Source of the DNA: Desulfoluna butyratoxydans
Lineage (GTDB): Bacteria > Desulfobacterota > Desulfobacteria > Desulfobacterales > Desulfolunaceae
Length of the DNA: 64,000 nucleotides
Direction of reading: 5' to 3'
NCBI RefSeq assembly: GCF_900699765.1
Contig: NZ_CAADHO010000002.1
Coordinates: 744,001 to 808,000, forward strand
How positions within the stretch are numbered: the first letter of the stretch is position 1; each line of letters begins with the position of its first letter. The position numbers were made by a program, and so were the translations under genes. Of this stretch, positions 24,855 to 33,000 are shown one piece after another. The notes under the pieces were generated by a model. The model did no database searches. It worked only from the letters and a program-made list of their open reading frames with translations, and was not told the origin of the DNA.

Positions 24855-26622
24855 GATCTGTCTGCTCCGCTTTGGTTGGGATGACCAGGGTGATGGCGGT
24901 GCCTTCACCTTCGATGCTCTTGATACGGATTTCGCCACCGTGGGCTTCCACGATGTTGTGACTGACGGCCAGTCCCAGCCCGGTTCCAGATGCTTTGGTC
25001 GTAAAATAGGGGTCAAAAATATGGGCGAGGTTCTCATCGGAGATGCCGCACCCGGTGTCGGTTACCGTGAGGACGAGATTGGTCGACCCCACGGGACGGG
25101 TGACGTTCAAATCGATGCTGCCCCCCGGCTCTGTTGCCTCAATGGCATTTAAAAAGAGGTTGAGCAGCACCTGGCTGATCTTGTCCGGGTCAAAAAGGGC
25201 TGTCTCGGGTGCGTCGTCAAAGACCGTGGCGATGGTGATGCCCCGCTCCCTGGCCCGCATGCTGACGAGCTTGACGCAGTTGTCGATGAAGGGGTCGAGT
25301 TCCACCCGCTTGGGGGAGAGGCTCACGGGCCGGGCAAATTCCAGGAGCTGGCCCACCACCAGGTTGAGGCGGTCCACCTCTTTGATCATGATCTGGGCGA
25401 TGTTCAAGTCGTTGGGGTTGTCCTTGTATCGCTCGCTGAAATAGGTGGCAAATCCCTTGATGGAGCTCAAGGGGTTGCGGATTTCGTGGGCCACGCCCGC
25501 GGCGAGCTTGCCCACCGAGGCCAGGCGGCGGCTTCGCTCCACCTCCCGCTTCAGGCTCCGCACTTCGGTGAGGTCTTTGAAGAGGCAGAGGTACCCGGTG
25601 ACCAGGTTCTCTTCGTCCCTCAAGGGGGCGGCGCTCACCTGAAGGGGAAGAAAGGCCCCCTGGGGGGTGGTGCACTCCACCTGATCCTCCACCATGCCGA
25701 TGCCGTACTTCAGCTCCTGGATGCGGTCGGTGAACTCTCCGGGCAAGAGGGCCCGGGCTTCTTTGCCCGTGGTGTTGTCCGGCAGCTGCATCACCTTTTT
25801 GGCCACGTGGTTGAAGGAGAGGATCCGGAAAGAGCTGTCAAAGGCGATGAGCCCGATGGGCAGGTTCTCCACGATGGTATCGGAAAATGCCTTTATGCGG
25901 GAGAGGGAGCTTCGCGTGGACTGGTAGGCCTGGATCATGAACAGGAGGATCACCCCCCCGAACCCGGACAGGAGCAGCACCACCCCGGAGATGAGGGAGT
26001 CCTGCATTTCTATTTTTCCGGCTTTTTCCACGGAACTCATGTCCAGGCCCACGAAGATGATACGCTCAGGGGCCTTTTCAAGCTGGAGCACGGCATCGGG
26101 GAGGACCCGGTTGTCGTATTTGGAGATCTGCATCCGCAAGAGGCTGGAGGCCTCCTGGGTGAATCGGCGGAAAATGACCAGGGTCTGCTTGCCCCCCTCT
26201 TCGTGGATGATCTGCCAGAAGAGGCGGCCGGACCCGGCGATGCGCTTCAGGTCCAGCTCCTTACCCTGGTAGGTGAGGTTCAGGTGCTTGCCCGCCAGGG
26301 AGGCCTTGTTGTGGGCGATGATGCGACCGTCGTCTTGGGCCACGAGGATATAGGAGATGTCTGGCTGACGGGCCGTTTCAAAGAGGAGTTTCTGGAGTTT
26401 TCGGTTCTCCCGGAAGCTGTCGGCCATGAAGCCTGTACGGGTGCTGGCTTCAAAGGAGCGGATCAGGGCCGCCCCTTTTTCAATGAGGAGCTGGATGCTG
26501 TTTTCCCGCTGGCGTTTGATTTTGTCAAAAGTGACCCAGGAGGAGATGGGCAGAAGCACCACGACCGCTCCGATAAAGATCCAGGGCGGGACTTCCGACC
26601 AGAATTTCCGTTCCGATGGCAT
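24823..26622 (-). CDS. ZraS/AtoS-like membrane sensor histidine kinase
   Basis: The 599-residue kinase has a first membrane helix near residues 13-32, a periplasmic sensing region of about 180 residues ('ISYILVAQDDGRIIAHN' suggests a Cache-type fold) and a second helix (VVLLLSGFGGVILLFMI). A PAS domain ('LIAFDSSFRILSFNHVAKKV'), the HisKA box 'AHEIRNPLSSIKG' and an ATPase domain with 'NLFLNAIEA', 'DTGCGI' and 'GTGLGLA' follow. It heads the two-gene unit with the NtrC-type regulator. It is divergent from a DegP-like protease, the arrangement of envelope-stress systems such as ZraSR-ZraP. The signal is unknown. Confidence 0.9.
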   Translation of the reverse strand: MPSERKFWSEVPPWIFIGAVVVLLPISSWVTFDKIKRQRENSIQLLIEKGAALIRSFEASTRTGFMADSFRENRKLQKLLFETARQPDISYILVAQDDGRIIAHNKASLAGKHLNLTYQGKELDLKRIAGSGRLFWQIIHEEGGKQTLVIFRRFTQEASSLLRMQISKYDNRVLPDAVLQLEKAPERIIFVGLDMSSVEKAGKIEMQDSLISGVVLLLSGFGGVILLFMIQAYQSTRSSLSRIKAFSDTIVENLPIGLIAFDSSFRILSFNHVAKKVMQLPDNTTGKEARALLPGEFTDRIQELKYGIGMVEDQVECTTPQGAFLPLQVSAAPLRDEENLVTGYLCLFKDLTEVRSLKREVERSRRLASVGKLAAGVAHEIRNPLSSIKGFATYFSERYKDNPNDLNIAQIMIKEVDRLNLVVGQLLEFARPVSLSPKRVELDPFIDNCVKLVSMRARERGITIATVFDDAPETALFDPDKISQVLLNLFLNAIEATEPGGSIDLNVTRPVGSTNLVLTVTDTGCGISDENLAHIFDPYFTTKASGTGLGLAVSHNIVEAHGGEIRIKSIEGEGTAITLVIPTKAEQTDHDKKLLDSGC

Positions 26623-26863
26623 ACCGTCTCTCTTGTTTTATAATGGTTCAGGGCATGGCCCGGTCGCCGGACCGGGGGGATGGTGCATAAAGCCCAATGG
26701 AATCTGAATAGCAAAACCGGTGCCAGGCCGTGCGCCATCCAGGCCCTGCCTGGCGAGCCTTGGCTTCAAGGCCCTTACCTGAAAGGACGATACAGGGCCC
26801 GAGATCGTTTGGACGAACGGACGGGTGCTGTACCGCCTTGGGGCAAAGCGGGCGTTTTCTGGC

Positions 26864-26929
26864 GCAGGTGGTTAAAAAATAACCATGGCCATGCGGTTAC
26901 ATGGGAATCATATGGCTAAAAAGTATCCA
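26864..26929 (+). promoter_or_regulatory. Enhancer-like upstream sites of the degP sigma-54 promoter (copy 1)
   Basis: There are two elements: TAACC-N10-GGTTA at 26880-26899, and AATCATATGGCTAAAAAG... at 26906-26929. They lie 172 and 146 bases before the promoter's GG. Both recur at nearly identical distances upstream of the second promoter (29033 and 29059), so they are candidate binding sites for the neighbouring NtrC-type regulator. Confidence 0.6.
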
Positions 26930-27050
26930 CCATGTGGCCCGGGCCTGCAAGAAAAAAAAGAACGCGGCTGTTGAAGAATAAAGAAGGCTGTTTATCTTTT
27001 CTGTTATGACAGCAGGTTACAGGGCGCTTCTGTGGGGTGGTTTTACGTTT

Positions 27051-27066
27051 TGGCACAGCGGTTGCA
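27051..27066 (+). promoter_or_regulatory. Sigma-54 promoter of the DegP-like protease gene
   Basis: TGGCACAGCGGTTGCA has GG (27052-27053) and GC (27064-27065) exactly ten bases apart, with near-consensus TGGCAC and TTGCA. Transcription should start near 27077, giving a leader of about 150 bases. Confidence 0.85.
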
Positions 27067-27083
27067 CTAACTCGTCTCCAAGC

Positions 27084-27188
27084 CTTCCGAAGGCCCGGCT
27101 TGTTCAGCAAGACGCAACACACCCAAAGAAGCCTCTTTTCCCCCTTTTTGGAAAACCCCTCCAAGCCGGGCCCTTCGGAAGATTTTTT
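27084..27188 (+). promoter_or_regulatory. Structured 5' leader of the degP mRNA (long stem, conserved loop)
   Basis: CTTCCGAAGGCCCGGCTTG pairs with the segment 27162-27181 in a 19-bp stem with one bulged C. The ~58-base loop holds two small stems (AAAGA/TCTTT and TTTCC/GGAAA, mutually exclusive) and a pyrimidine-rich CCTCTTTTCCCCC. ATTTTTT follows, so it could terminate or attenuate transcription before the protease gene. The same structure with compensating base changes occurs at 29236-29333. Confidence 0.65.
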
Positions 27189-27229
27189 AAAACGAGACGA
27201 CAACGTTTAACAACGGAGCTACCCCATAG

Positions 27230-28672
27230 ATGATGCACACACGAGAAACAGCCATCCCGCAATCGTCACACCCTTTACGTATCGCAGCCCTGATGATGCT
27301 TTCCCTGGCCGTGCTCCTGACGGCCGTTCCCGTCAGGGCGGAAGCGGTCAAGATGATTCCCGCCGATTTTTCCGAGCTGGCGGAGAAAGCCTCCCCGTCC
27401 GTGGTGAACATCCGGACCGAGAAAACCGTCAACGGCGGTGGCCGTGTCTCCCGGCATTTTCAGGGCATGGACCCCAACGACCCCATGAATGAGTTCTTTG
27501 AGCGGTTTTTCGGGGATCAGCGCCAGCGTGAGTTCAAGCAGCGCAGCCTGGGCTCCGGCTTTATCGTGGACCCGTCCGGTTACATCGTGACCAACAACCA
27601 CGTGGTGGAGAACACCACGGAGATCAAGGTGATCCTCAAGGACGGCCATGAGTACGAGGCCACCATTGCGGGGCGGGACCCCAGTACGGACCTGGCCCTG
27701 ATCAAGATCGATGCGGAAAAAGAGCTTCCCGCCCTTGAGCTGGGGGACACCCAGGAGATCAAGGTGGGGCAGTGGGTCATGGCCATCGGCAACCCCTTCG
27801 GCCTGGGCCACACCGTCACCACCGGTATTGTCAGCGCCAAGGGGCGGGTCCTGGGCAGCGGGCCCTACGACGACTACATCCAGACCGACACCTCCATCAA
27901 CCCCGGGAACAGCGGGGGACCCCTTCTGGACCTTGAAGGTCGGGTCATCGGTATCAACACCGCCATTATCCAGGGCGGCCAGGGGCTTGGCTTCGCCATT
28001 CCCGTGAAGCTCGCGGCGGGCATCATCGCCCAGCTCAAGGAGGACGGCAACGTCACCCGCGGGTGGCTCGGGGTCTCCATCCAGGAGATCGAGGGTGACG
28101 TGGTGAAATACTACGGACTTCCCGGTGCCAAAGGGGTCATGATCATGGACGCCTTCAAGGGTGACCCTGCGGAGAAGGCGGGCATCAGGGCCAAGGACAT
28201 CATTCTTTCCATCGACGGCAAAAAAGTGGAGACCTTAAAAGACCTCACCGGCATTGTGGCCTCACAGAAGGTGGGGGACAAGGTCAAGGTCACCTTTCTC
28301 AGGAACGGCAAAGAGAAGACCGTGAAGGTCAAGATCGGCAAGCGTGAAGATCGCAGGACCGCAGGCGCCCAGGGCATGGGCAGCGGGGATGCGGACCTGG
28401 GCATCGACATCGCCTCCATCTCTCCTGAGATGGCCAAGCGTTTCAACCTGTCCGACACCCAGGGTGTTCTCATCACCGGGGTGAAGCCCCGAAGCAAAGG
28501 CAGCCAGATCGGCCTGGTCCACGGTGACATCATCAAAGAGGTCAATCACACGCCCATTCGATCCGAAGACGACTACTTCGAGGTGCTGGAGGGCATCGAT
28601 GAGGGTGAGCAGGTGGACATGCTCATCATCCGCAGGGGTCGGGGGTATGCCCTGGTCCGGTTCACGAAATAG
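27230..28672 (+). CDS. DegP/DegQ-like periplasmic serine protease (Do family)
   Basis: This 480-residue HtrA protein has a signal peptide (LRIAALMMLSLAVLLTAVPVRA, cut before EA). The trypsin-like domain has His124 in 'TNNHVV', Asp154 in 'STDLALIKID' and Ser228 in 'NPGNSGGPLL', a complete triad. Two PDZ domains follow (about residues 265-355 and 385-475, the first beginning 'RGWLGVSIQEI'). A Q-linker/LA-loop 'EFFERFFGDQRQREFKQ' is of usual length. It degrades or refolds misfolded envelope proteins. A sigma-54 promoter and the divergent ZraSR-like pair indicate control by that two-component system. Confidence 0.95.
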   Translation: MMHTRETAIPQSSHPLRIAALMMLSLAVLLTAVPVRAEAVKMIPADFSELAEKASPSVVNIRTEKTVNGGGRVSRHFQGMDPNDPMNEFFERFFGDQRQREFKQRSLGSGFIVDPSGYIVTNNHVVENTTEIKVILKDGHEYEATIAGRDPSTDLALIKIDAEKELPALELGDTQEIKVGQWVMAIGNPFGLGHTVTTGIVSAKGRVLGSGPYDDYIQTDTSINPGNSGGPLLDLEGRVIGINTAIIQGGQGLGFAIPVKLAAGIIAQLKEDGNVTRGWLGVSIQEIEGDVVKYYGLPGAKGVMIMDAFKGDPAEKAGIRAKDIILSIDGKKVETLKDLTGIVASQKVGDKVKVTFLRNGKEKTVKVKIGKREDRRTAGAQGMGSGDADLGIDIASISPEMAKRFNLSDTQGVLITGVKPRSKGSQIGLVHGDIIKEVNHTPIRSEDDYFEVLEGIDEGEQVDMLIIRRGRGYALVRFTK

Positions 28673-28791
28673 ACCATGATCCAAACCTGAAGGACATACC
28701 ACCATATCGCGGCCCGGTGGCCCGGGCCGTCACGGTGTTCACATATAGCTTCATCCTTTATTCTCCTGAATTGCAGTGGTGCAATACGTAA

Positions 28792-28824
28792 AATCCCCGT
28801 GGCATGGTGCCCCGGGGGTTTTGC
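28792..28824 (+). terminator. Terminator after the DegP-like gene
   Basis: CCCCGTGGCA / TGCCCCGGGG forms nine of ten pairs around TGG, followed by TTTTGCGTTT. The sequence around it (28708-28822) is repeated, split into two parts, behind the second sigma-54 promoter. Confidence 0.75.
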
Positions 28825-29016
28825 GTTTGGTCCTGGAGCCGGCACGGGTGACCATTCAGCTCAAAAAAGCATCCGCAAGCTGGGGGCCAGGGGAGTCCTG
28901 GCCACCGGAGGCTTGTTTCTGCTCCCTGCTTTACCAAATAGAAGGCAAGCCGACTCGTTATCGGTAAGGTCGTGTTCCAGTGCGGTATGCCGTGCCTGTC
29001 TTGGTGCGTTGCCGGA

Positions 29017-29082
29017 GCAGGTGGCTACAAAGTAACCAAAGCCTTCGGGTGAGGGGGTAATCATATGGTTAAAAAGTATCCA
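29017..29082 (+). promoter_or_regulatory. Enhancer-like upstream sites, copy 2
   Basis: TAACC-N10-GGTGA at 29033-29052, and a 24-base block at 29059-29082 that differs from copy 1 by one base. Distances to the promoter GG are 170 and 144 bases, within two bases of copy 1. Confidence 0.6.
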
Positions 29083-29201
29083 TGGTGAGGGCGAGGTGGC
29101 GAGCTTTGCAAGGGTGAAAAACGTATGCTGAATCTTTTTGTTGGGCGTATGGCCTTTGATAAAGGGTTGTTATGAATTTTAACCAAAAATAAATTTTGGT
29201 T

Positions 29202-29217
29202 TGGCACGCGGGTTGCA
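29202..29217 (+). promoter_or_regulatory. Second sigma-54 promoter, with no protein gene behind it
   Basis: TGGCACGCGGGTTGCA has GG (29203-29204) and GC (29215-29216) with ten bases between and perfect core elements. Predicted start is near 29228. No protein-coding gene on this strand follows before 32.2 kb. Confidence 0.85.
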
Positions 29218-29227
29218 AATTAACCAA

Positions 29228-29583
29228 GACAAGCCTCTCGAAGGCCCGGCTCAACCGAACAAAACGCAAAACAACCCAAAGAAACCTCTTTTCCCCCTTT
29301 TTTGGAAATCCCTTTGAGCCGGGTCCTTCGGAAGCTGTTTTAAAGAATCTCCTCATCGCGATCCGGTGGCCCGGGTCGTCAACACGGTGTTTACATATAT
29401 TCTTCATCCTCCTATCTCCATAAGGTTGAAGGGGGTGCCGCAAGGCACCCCCCGAAATCTGAAAACAGCAAGACTCTTTTCTGAAGCGCCCTTAAGGGGA
29501 CGGTTCAGGGAAAAAATCATCCTTATATTCTCCTAAATTGTAGTGGTGTAAAACCCCCGGGGCAACGGTGCCCCGGGGGTTTT
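29228..29583 (+). ncRNA. Candidate sigma-54-dependent structured small RNA
   Basis: It starts about 12 bases after the promoter. The first 110 bases repeat the degP leader fold. GAAGGCCCGGCTCAA pairs with TTGAGCCGGG-T-CCTTC, keeping the single-base bulge and the conserved loop words ACGCAAAACAACCCAAAGAA and CCTCTTTTCCCCC. A perfect hairpin GGGGGTGCC-GCAA-GGCACCCCC (29431-29452) and the strong terminator at 29554-29583 follow. I see no ATG with a plausible frame or RBS. The 3' part resembles the degP downstream region, so it may have arisen by duplication with loss of the gene. The end could be at the first or the second hairpin. Expression is not shown by sequence alone. Confidence 0.6.
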
Positions 29584-29590
29584 GCTTTTT
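29551..29590. terminator. Strong bidirectional terminator between the RNA candidate and modC
   Basis: CCCCCGGGGCA / TGCCCCGGGGG is an 11-bp perfect stem with loop ACGG, followed by TTTTGCTTTTT. A-rich sequence on the other side gives a T-run for modC transcription too. Confidence 0.9.
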
Positions 29591-29616
29591 GGGTGAGTGC
29601 GTGGTGGAAACGGCGA

Positions 29617-30339
29617 TCAGGGGGACGTAACGGCCATGGGCCCGGTACTCCATGGGGAAGAGAGCCTTTCATCTGAGAAAAGATCCTTTGGTGAGCCTTC
29701 AGCGGTGACGCCCCCGTTTTCAAGGGCCACTACGTGGGCTGCCAGGGCGCGGATTTCATCAGGTGCATGGCTGACGTAGAGAACGGGGATGGAGACGTGG
29801 GCCGCGAGTTTTTTGATATAGGGGATCACTTCGGCCTTTCGTGCCGTGTCCAGGGAGGCCAGGGGTTCGTCCATGAGGAGCATGGCCGGGCTGGTCAACA
29901 GGGCCCTGCCAATGGCCACCCGCTGTTTTTCCCCTCCGGAGAGACCTGCCGGTCGCCTGGTGAGGAGATGGCCGATGCCCAAAAGGGAGGTCACCTCATC
30001 AAAATCCACAAAGCGCAGGTCAGCGGGCGTCCGCCGCATGCCGTAGGTGAGGTTGGAGTGCACCGAGAGGTGGGGAAAGAGCCGTCCCTCCTGAAACACA
30101 TACCCGATGCGCCTCTTTTCCGGGGGCAGGTCGATGCCCAGCTTTGAATCAAAGAGACAGAGCCCGTTGACGCAGATGCGGCCGGAGTCGGGCCGGACCA
30201 GCCCGGCCACCATGTTGACCACGGAGGTCTTCCCCGCCCCGGACGGGCCGAAAAGCGCCGTGACCCCGGTTCCGGGTGCCTCAAAGGCCACATCAAGGAT
30301 AAACCGGCCCTGTGTATGGTGGATCTGTAAATTCAGCAC
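29617..30339 (-). CDS. modC: Molybdate ABC transporter ATP-binding protein ModC
   Basis: The 240-residue ABC ATPase has Walker A 'GPSGAGKTS', Q-loop 'GYVFQEGRLFPHL', signature 'LSGGEKQRVAIGRA' and Walker B 'LLMDEPLASLD'. 'GYVFQEGRLFPHLSV' is highly typical of ModC. It is shorter than the ~350-residue E. coli protein because the C-terminal Mop (molybdate-binding) domain is absent, as in some other bacteria. It powers molybdate or tungstate import with ModA and ModB. A repeat copy separates it from modB. Confidence 0.92.
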   Translation of the reverse strand: MLNLQIHHTQGRFILDVAFEAPGTGVTALFGPSGAGKTSVVNMVAGLVRPDSGRICVNGLCLFDSKLGIDLPPEKRRIGYVFQEGRLFPHLSVHSNLTYGMRRTPADLRFVDFDEVTSLLGIGHLLTRRPAGLSGGEKQRVAIGRALLTSPAMLLMDEPLASLDTARKAEVIPYIKKLAAHVSIPVLYVSHAPDEIRALAAHVVALENGGVTAEGSPKDLFSDERLSSPWSTGPMAVTSP

Positions 30340-30354
30340 GGGATGGAATCCTTC

Positions 30355-30567
30355 CTTGTCACTGTTCAGCTTATGCCTCCGGCGGACCTGCCGGGGCCAA
30401 ACGTTTGAAACGTTTGATACACAGGTTTTAACAACTGATTCAGTTTAATCTCAATCAAAGGCGACTGTGATTTTCCCTGAGGAACGAAGGGGAAAGCGCA
30501 TTCGCAACTTGCTTTCAAGGTGGCACACCTTGCCGCCGGAGGCTGCTTTTCGGAGCTGAATTGTTAC
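30355..30567. repeat. Structured intergenic repeat, copy 9, between modB and modC
   Basis: Inner ends GCCTCCGGCGG and GCCGCCGGAGGC, outer termini 'ACTGTTCAGC' and 'GCTGAATTGTTAC'. The large hairpin arms pair only partly (GCGACTGTGATTTTCCC against GGGGAAAGCGCATTCGC), another mixed copy. Confidence 0.8.
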
Positions 30568-30574
30568 CCCTCAT

Positions 30575-31273
30575 TTATGCCTTCATGCGGGCTGCGACTC
30601 GGCGGGCAAGGGTCTCGGAAACGATGAGGGCCACCATGGCGATGAGCACCGACAGGATGCACAGGCGCATGGCACCGGTCTCGCCGTCCGGCACCTGGGT
30701 GAGGGTGTAGAGGGCCAGGGGCAGGGTCTGGGTCTCTCCCCGGATGTTGGAGACAAAGGTGATGGTGGCGCCGAATTCCCCCAGGCTCCGGGCAAAGGCC
30801 AGGAGGGTTCCCGTGAGGATACCCGGGGCCATGAGGGGCAGGGTCACCGTGAAAAAGACCGCGACGGGTCCGGCCCCCAGGGTGCGTGCCGCGGCTTCCA
30901 GCCCGGGGTCCACGCTCTCCAGGGAGAGGCGTACGGCGCGGACCAGCAGGGGAAAGGCCATGACCGCTGCAGCCAGCACCGCTCCTTTCCAGGTAAAGGC
31001 CAGGGAGATGCCCAGGTAGTTGAAGAGGGGGCCTCCGATGGCACCGTTTCGCCCCAGGAGCACCAGCAGCAGGTATCCCATGACCACCGGAGGCAGGACC
31101 AGGGGAAGGTGGACCAGCGCCTCCAGAATGGATTTTCCGGGAAACCGGCCCCTGGCAAGGGCCCAGGCCGTCAAGATCCCTGCGGGCAGGCTGAGCACCA
31201 CGGCCCATCCTGCCACCTGGAGGCTTAAGGTCACGGCTTCACGCTCCAGGGCGGTGAGGGTAAAAATGCCCAT
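30575..31273 (-). CDS. modB: Molybdate ABC transporter permease ModB
   Basis: The 232-residue permease has five to six membrane helices and the EAA-type loop 'EAARTLGAGPVAVFFTVTLPL', where it contacts ModC. 'LPLVLPPVVMGYLLL' and 'RSLGEFGATITFVSNI' are ModB hallmarks. Its start overlaps the modA stop by one base, indicating coupled translation. Confidence 0.95.
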   Translation of the reverse strand: MGIFTLTALEREAVTLSLQVAGWAVVLSLPAGILTAWALARGRFPGKSILEALVHLPLVLPPVVMGYLLLVLLGRNGAIGGPLFNYLGISLAFTWKGAVLAAAVMAFPLLVRAVRLSLESVDPGLEAAARTLGAGPVAVFFTVTLPLMAPGILTGTLLAFARSLGEFGATITFVSNIRGETQTLPLALYTLTQVPDGETGAMRLCILSVLIAMVALIVSETLARRVAARMKA

Positions 31274-32046
31274 TACCTGACGCCGAACCCGTATTTTTGA
31301 AAGACAGTCCGGGCTTCCGGGGTCTGCAGGAAGTCAAGGAATCGCCGGGCTTCTTCGGCGTTGCCTCCCTTGACGGCGGCCACGGGGTAGACGATGGGCG
31401 GGTGGCAGGACTCGGGAAAGGTCCCCACCACGCGCACTTTTTTTGAAATGGCGGCATCCGTGGCGTAGACGAGGCCCAGGGGGCATTCACCGCGCTCCAC
31501 CAGCACCAGGGCTGCCCGCACATCTTTCATGGGGGCCAGGCGGTCTTTGACCTCGTCCCAGGACCCAAGGCTCTCCAGGGCCTTTTTGCCGTACATGCCC
31601 GCCGGGACGTGGCCGGGGTCTCCCATGGCCAGGCGCCCGGTTTCGCCCAGGGCCGAGGCAGGGGAAAAACCCTGTTTGACAACCATGTCCGTGAGGGCAC
31701 TTTTCGCAGGCGCGATGAGGACGATGCGGTTTTTCAGGAGGTCGGCGCGGCTTCCCTGGCCCACCAGGCCTTTTTGGGCGATGTAATCCATCCATTTGGT
31801 GTTTGCCGACAGGTAGACATCAGCAGGCGCCCCGTTTCCGATCTGTTTGGCCAGGGTGGAGGAGGAGGCAAAGGAGGGCACCATGCGGCCAAGTTTTCTG
31901 GCGGCATAGAGTTCACCGATGTCTGTGATTGCGTTGGTGGTGGATGCGGCGGCAAACACCACCACATCGGCCCGTGCAACGCCCAGGCCTGACAGGAAGA
32001 TCAGGGCGGCGGCCATGAGGGAAGCTGTGCGTGTGAACGGTTTCAT
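31273..32046 (-). CDS. modA: Molybdate-binding periplasmic protein ModA
   Basis: This 257-residue substrate-binding protein has a signal peptide (TASLMAAALIFLSGLGVARA, cleaved before DV). The mature start 'VVVFAAASTTNAITDIGELY' and 'SFASSSTLAKQIGNGAPADVYLSAN' are the ModA oxyanion-binding regions (Ser residues bind molybdate). 'GHVPAGMYGKKALESLG' is also typical. It is first in modABC. It probably supplies molybdate or tungstate to formate dehydrogenases or similar enzymes encoded elsewhere. Confidence 0.93.
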   Translation of the reverse strand: MKPFTRTASLMAAALIFLSGLGVARADVVVFAAASTTNAITDIGELYAARKLGRMVPSFASSSTLAKQIGNGAPADVYLSANTKWMDYIAQKGLVGQGSRADLLKNRIVLIAPAKSALTDMVVKQGFSPASALGETGRLAMGDPGHVPAGMYGKKALESLGSWDEVKDRLAPMKDVRAALVLVERGECPLGLVYATDAAISKKVRVVGTFPESCHPPIVYPVAAVKGGNAEEARRFLDFLQTPEARTVFQKYGFGVR

Positions 32047-32206
32047 CTGTTTGATTTCCTTTGCGAGTATTTGTCTGACGTATATATGGCGTTTTTAAGC
32101 GTCATTTGACATACTCACATTGCATTTGGTAAGAAATCAGTCAATTCCTTTTTTGGCTTTTTGTGCGTCCGAAAGGCCCATGGCCAACGAATATGAGGAG
32201 AGTTCC

Positions 32207-32974
32207 ATGCAACTGATTCGAAACCTGTCGGCGCATTTTTCCGATAAGGCGAGCCGTACCATTGTGACCTCTGTGACCATCGGTCTGAAATACACGGCCG
32301 TGACCACCGACGACGGGGGCATCGGCCTGGCCTGGACAGACCCTTCGTCCCTGGGCTGCGGCAAGGCCGGGGAGTATCGCGACTTTGAGGGGCTTCCCGC
32401 CACCGAACTCCTGGACCTTTTGCAGTCCGGCGTGCCCCTTCATCGCACCATGGCCCTGGCCCTGGTCAATGCCCTGAATTACCACGAGGCCTGCGGGTAC
32501 CCGGAAGATGCCGGGGACGGAGGCTGGATGGATTCCTTTGCCATCGGCCCCGAGACCCGGGTGGCCATGGTGGGGTTCTTTCGGCCCCTCATGAAAAAGT
32601 TTACGGCCCGGGGCGCTTCTGTGGAGGTGTTGGACGACACCCAGGGTGTGGGCGATCGCCCCTCCTTTCTCCAAAAACTCAACGGCTGGGCCGAGGTGCT
32701 GCTGCTGACCTCCACCTCCATTCTCAATCGCAGCACCGAGGAACTCCTTGCCCAGCTGCCCCGGGACATGACCCGGGTGATCATGCTTGGGCCCAGCACC
32801 CCGGTGGTTCCCGCGGCCTTTGCCCACCTTCCCGTGCGTATCCTGGCAGGCACGGTTCCCGAAGACCAGGCCGCCGTGGTTCGGGCCGTCCGGCACGGCC
32901 AGGGCACCCCGGTGATCCATCGCTTCAGTCGCAAAGTGTGTGCCCCGTGCAGCCCATCGGTTCACCCTGGTTGA
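32207..32974 (+). CDS. DUF4213/DUF364 family protein (putative metal-chelate protein)
   Basis: ATG 32207 follows an ideal RBS (GAGGAGAG) and gives 255 residues. The N-terminal part ('IVTSVTIGLKYTAVTTDDGGIGLAW') resembles DUF4213 and the C-terminal part ('VAMVGFFRPLMKKFTARGASVEVLDD') the Rossmann-like DUF364, described in Pfam as putative heavy-metal chelation. The last residues 'KVCAPCSP' add two Cys. It is divergent from modABC. DUF364 genes often sit near metal or metal-cofactor transport, so a link to molybdenum or tungsten handling is plausible but unproven. Confidence 0.78.
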   Translation: MQLIRNLSAHFSDKASRTIVTSVTIGLKYTAVTTDDGGIGLAWTDPSSLGCGKAGEYRDFEGLPATELLDLLQSGVPLHRTMALALVNALNYHEACGYPEDAGDGGWMDSFAIGPETRVAMVGFFRPLMKKFTARGASVEVLDDTQGVGDRPSFLQKLNGWAEVLLLTSTSILNRSTEELLAQLPRDMTRVIMLGPSTPVVPAAFAHLPVRILAGTVPEDQAAVVRAVRHGQGTPVIHRFSRKVCAPCSPSVHPG

Positions 32975-33000
32975 AAAACAGCCTCCCTTCTAAGGGACGA

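Noticed and set aside
30520..30536. Sigma-54-like GGTGGCACACCTTGCC inside the intergenic repeats
   Set aside because: The GG and GC elements are eight bases apart, not ten, and the sequence is explained by the small hairpin of the repeat.
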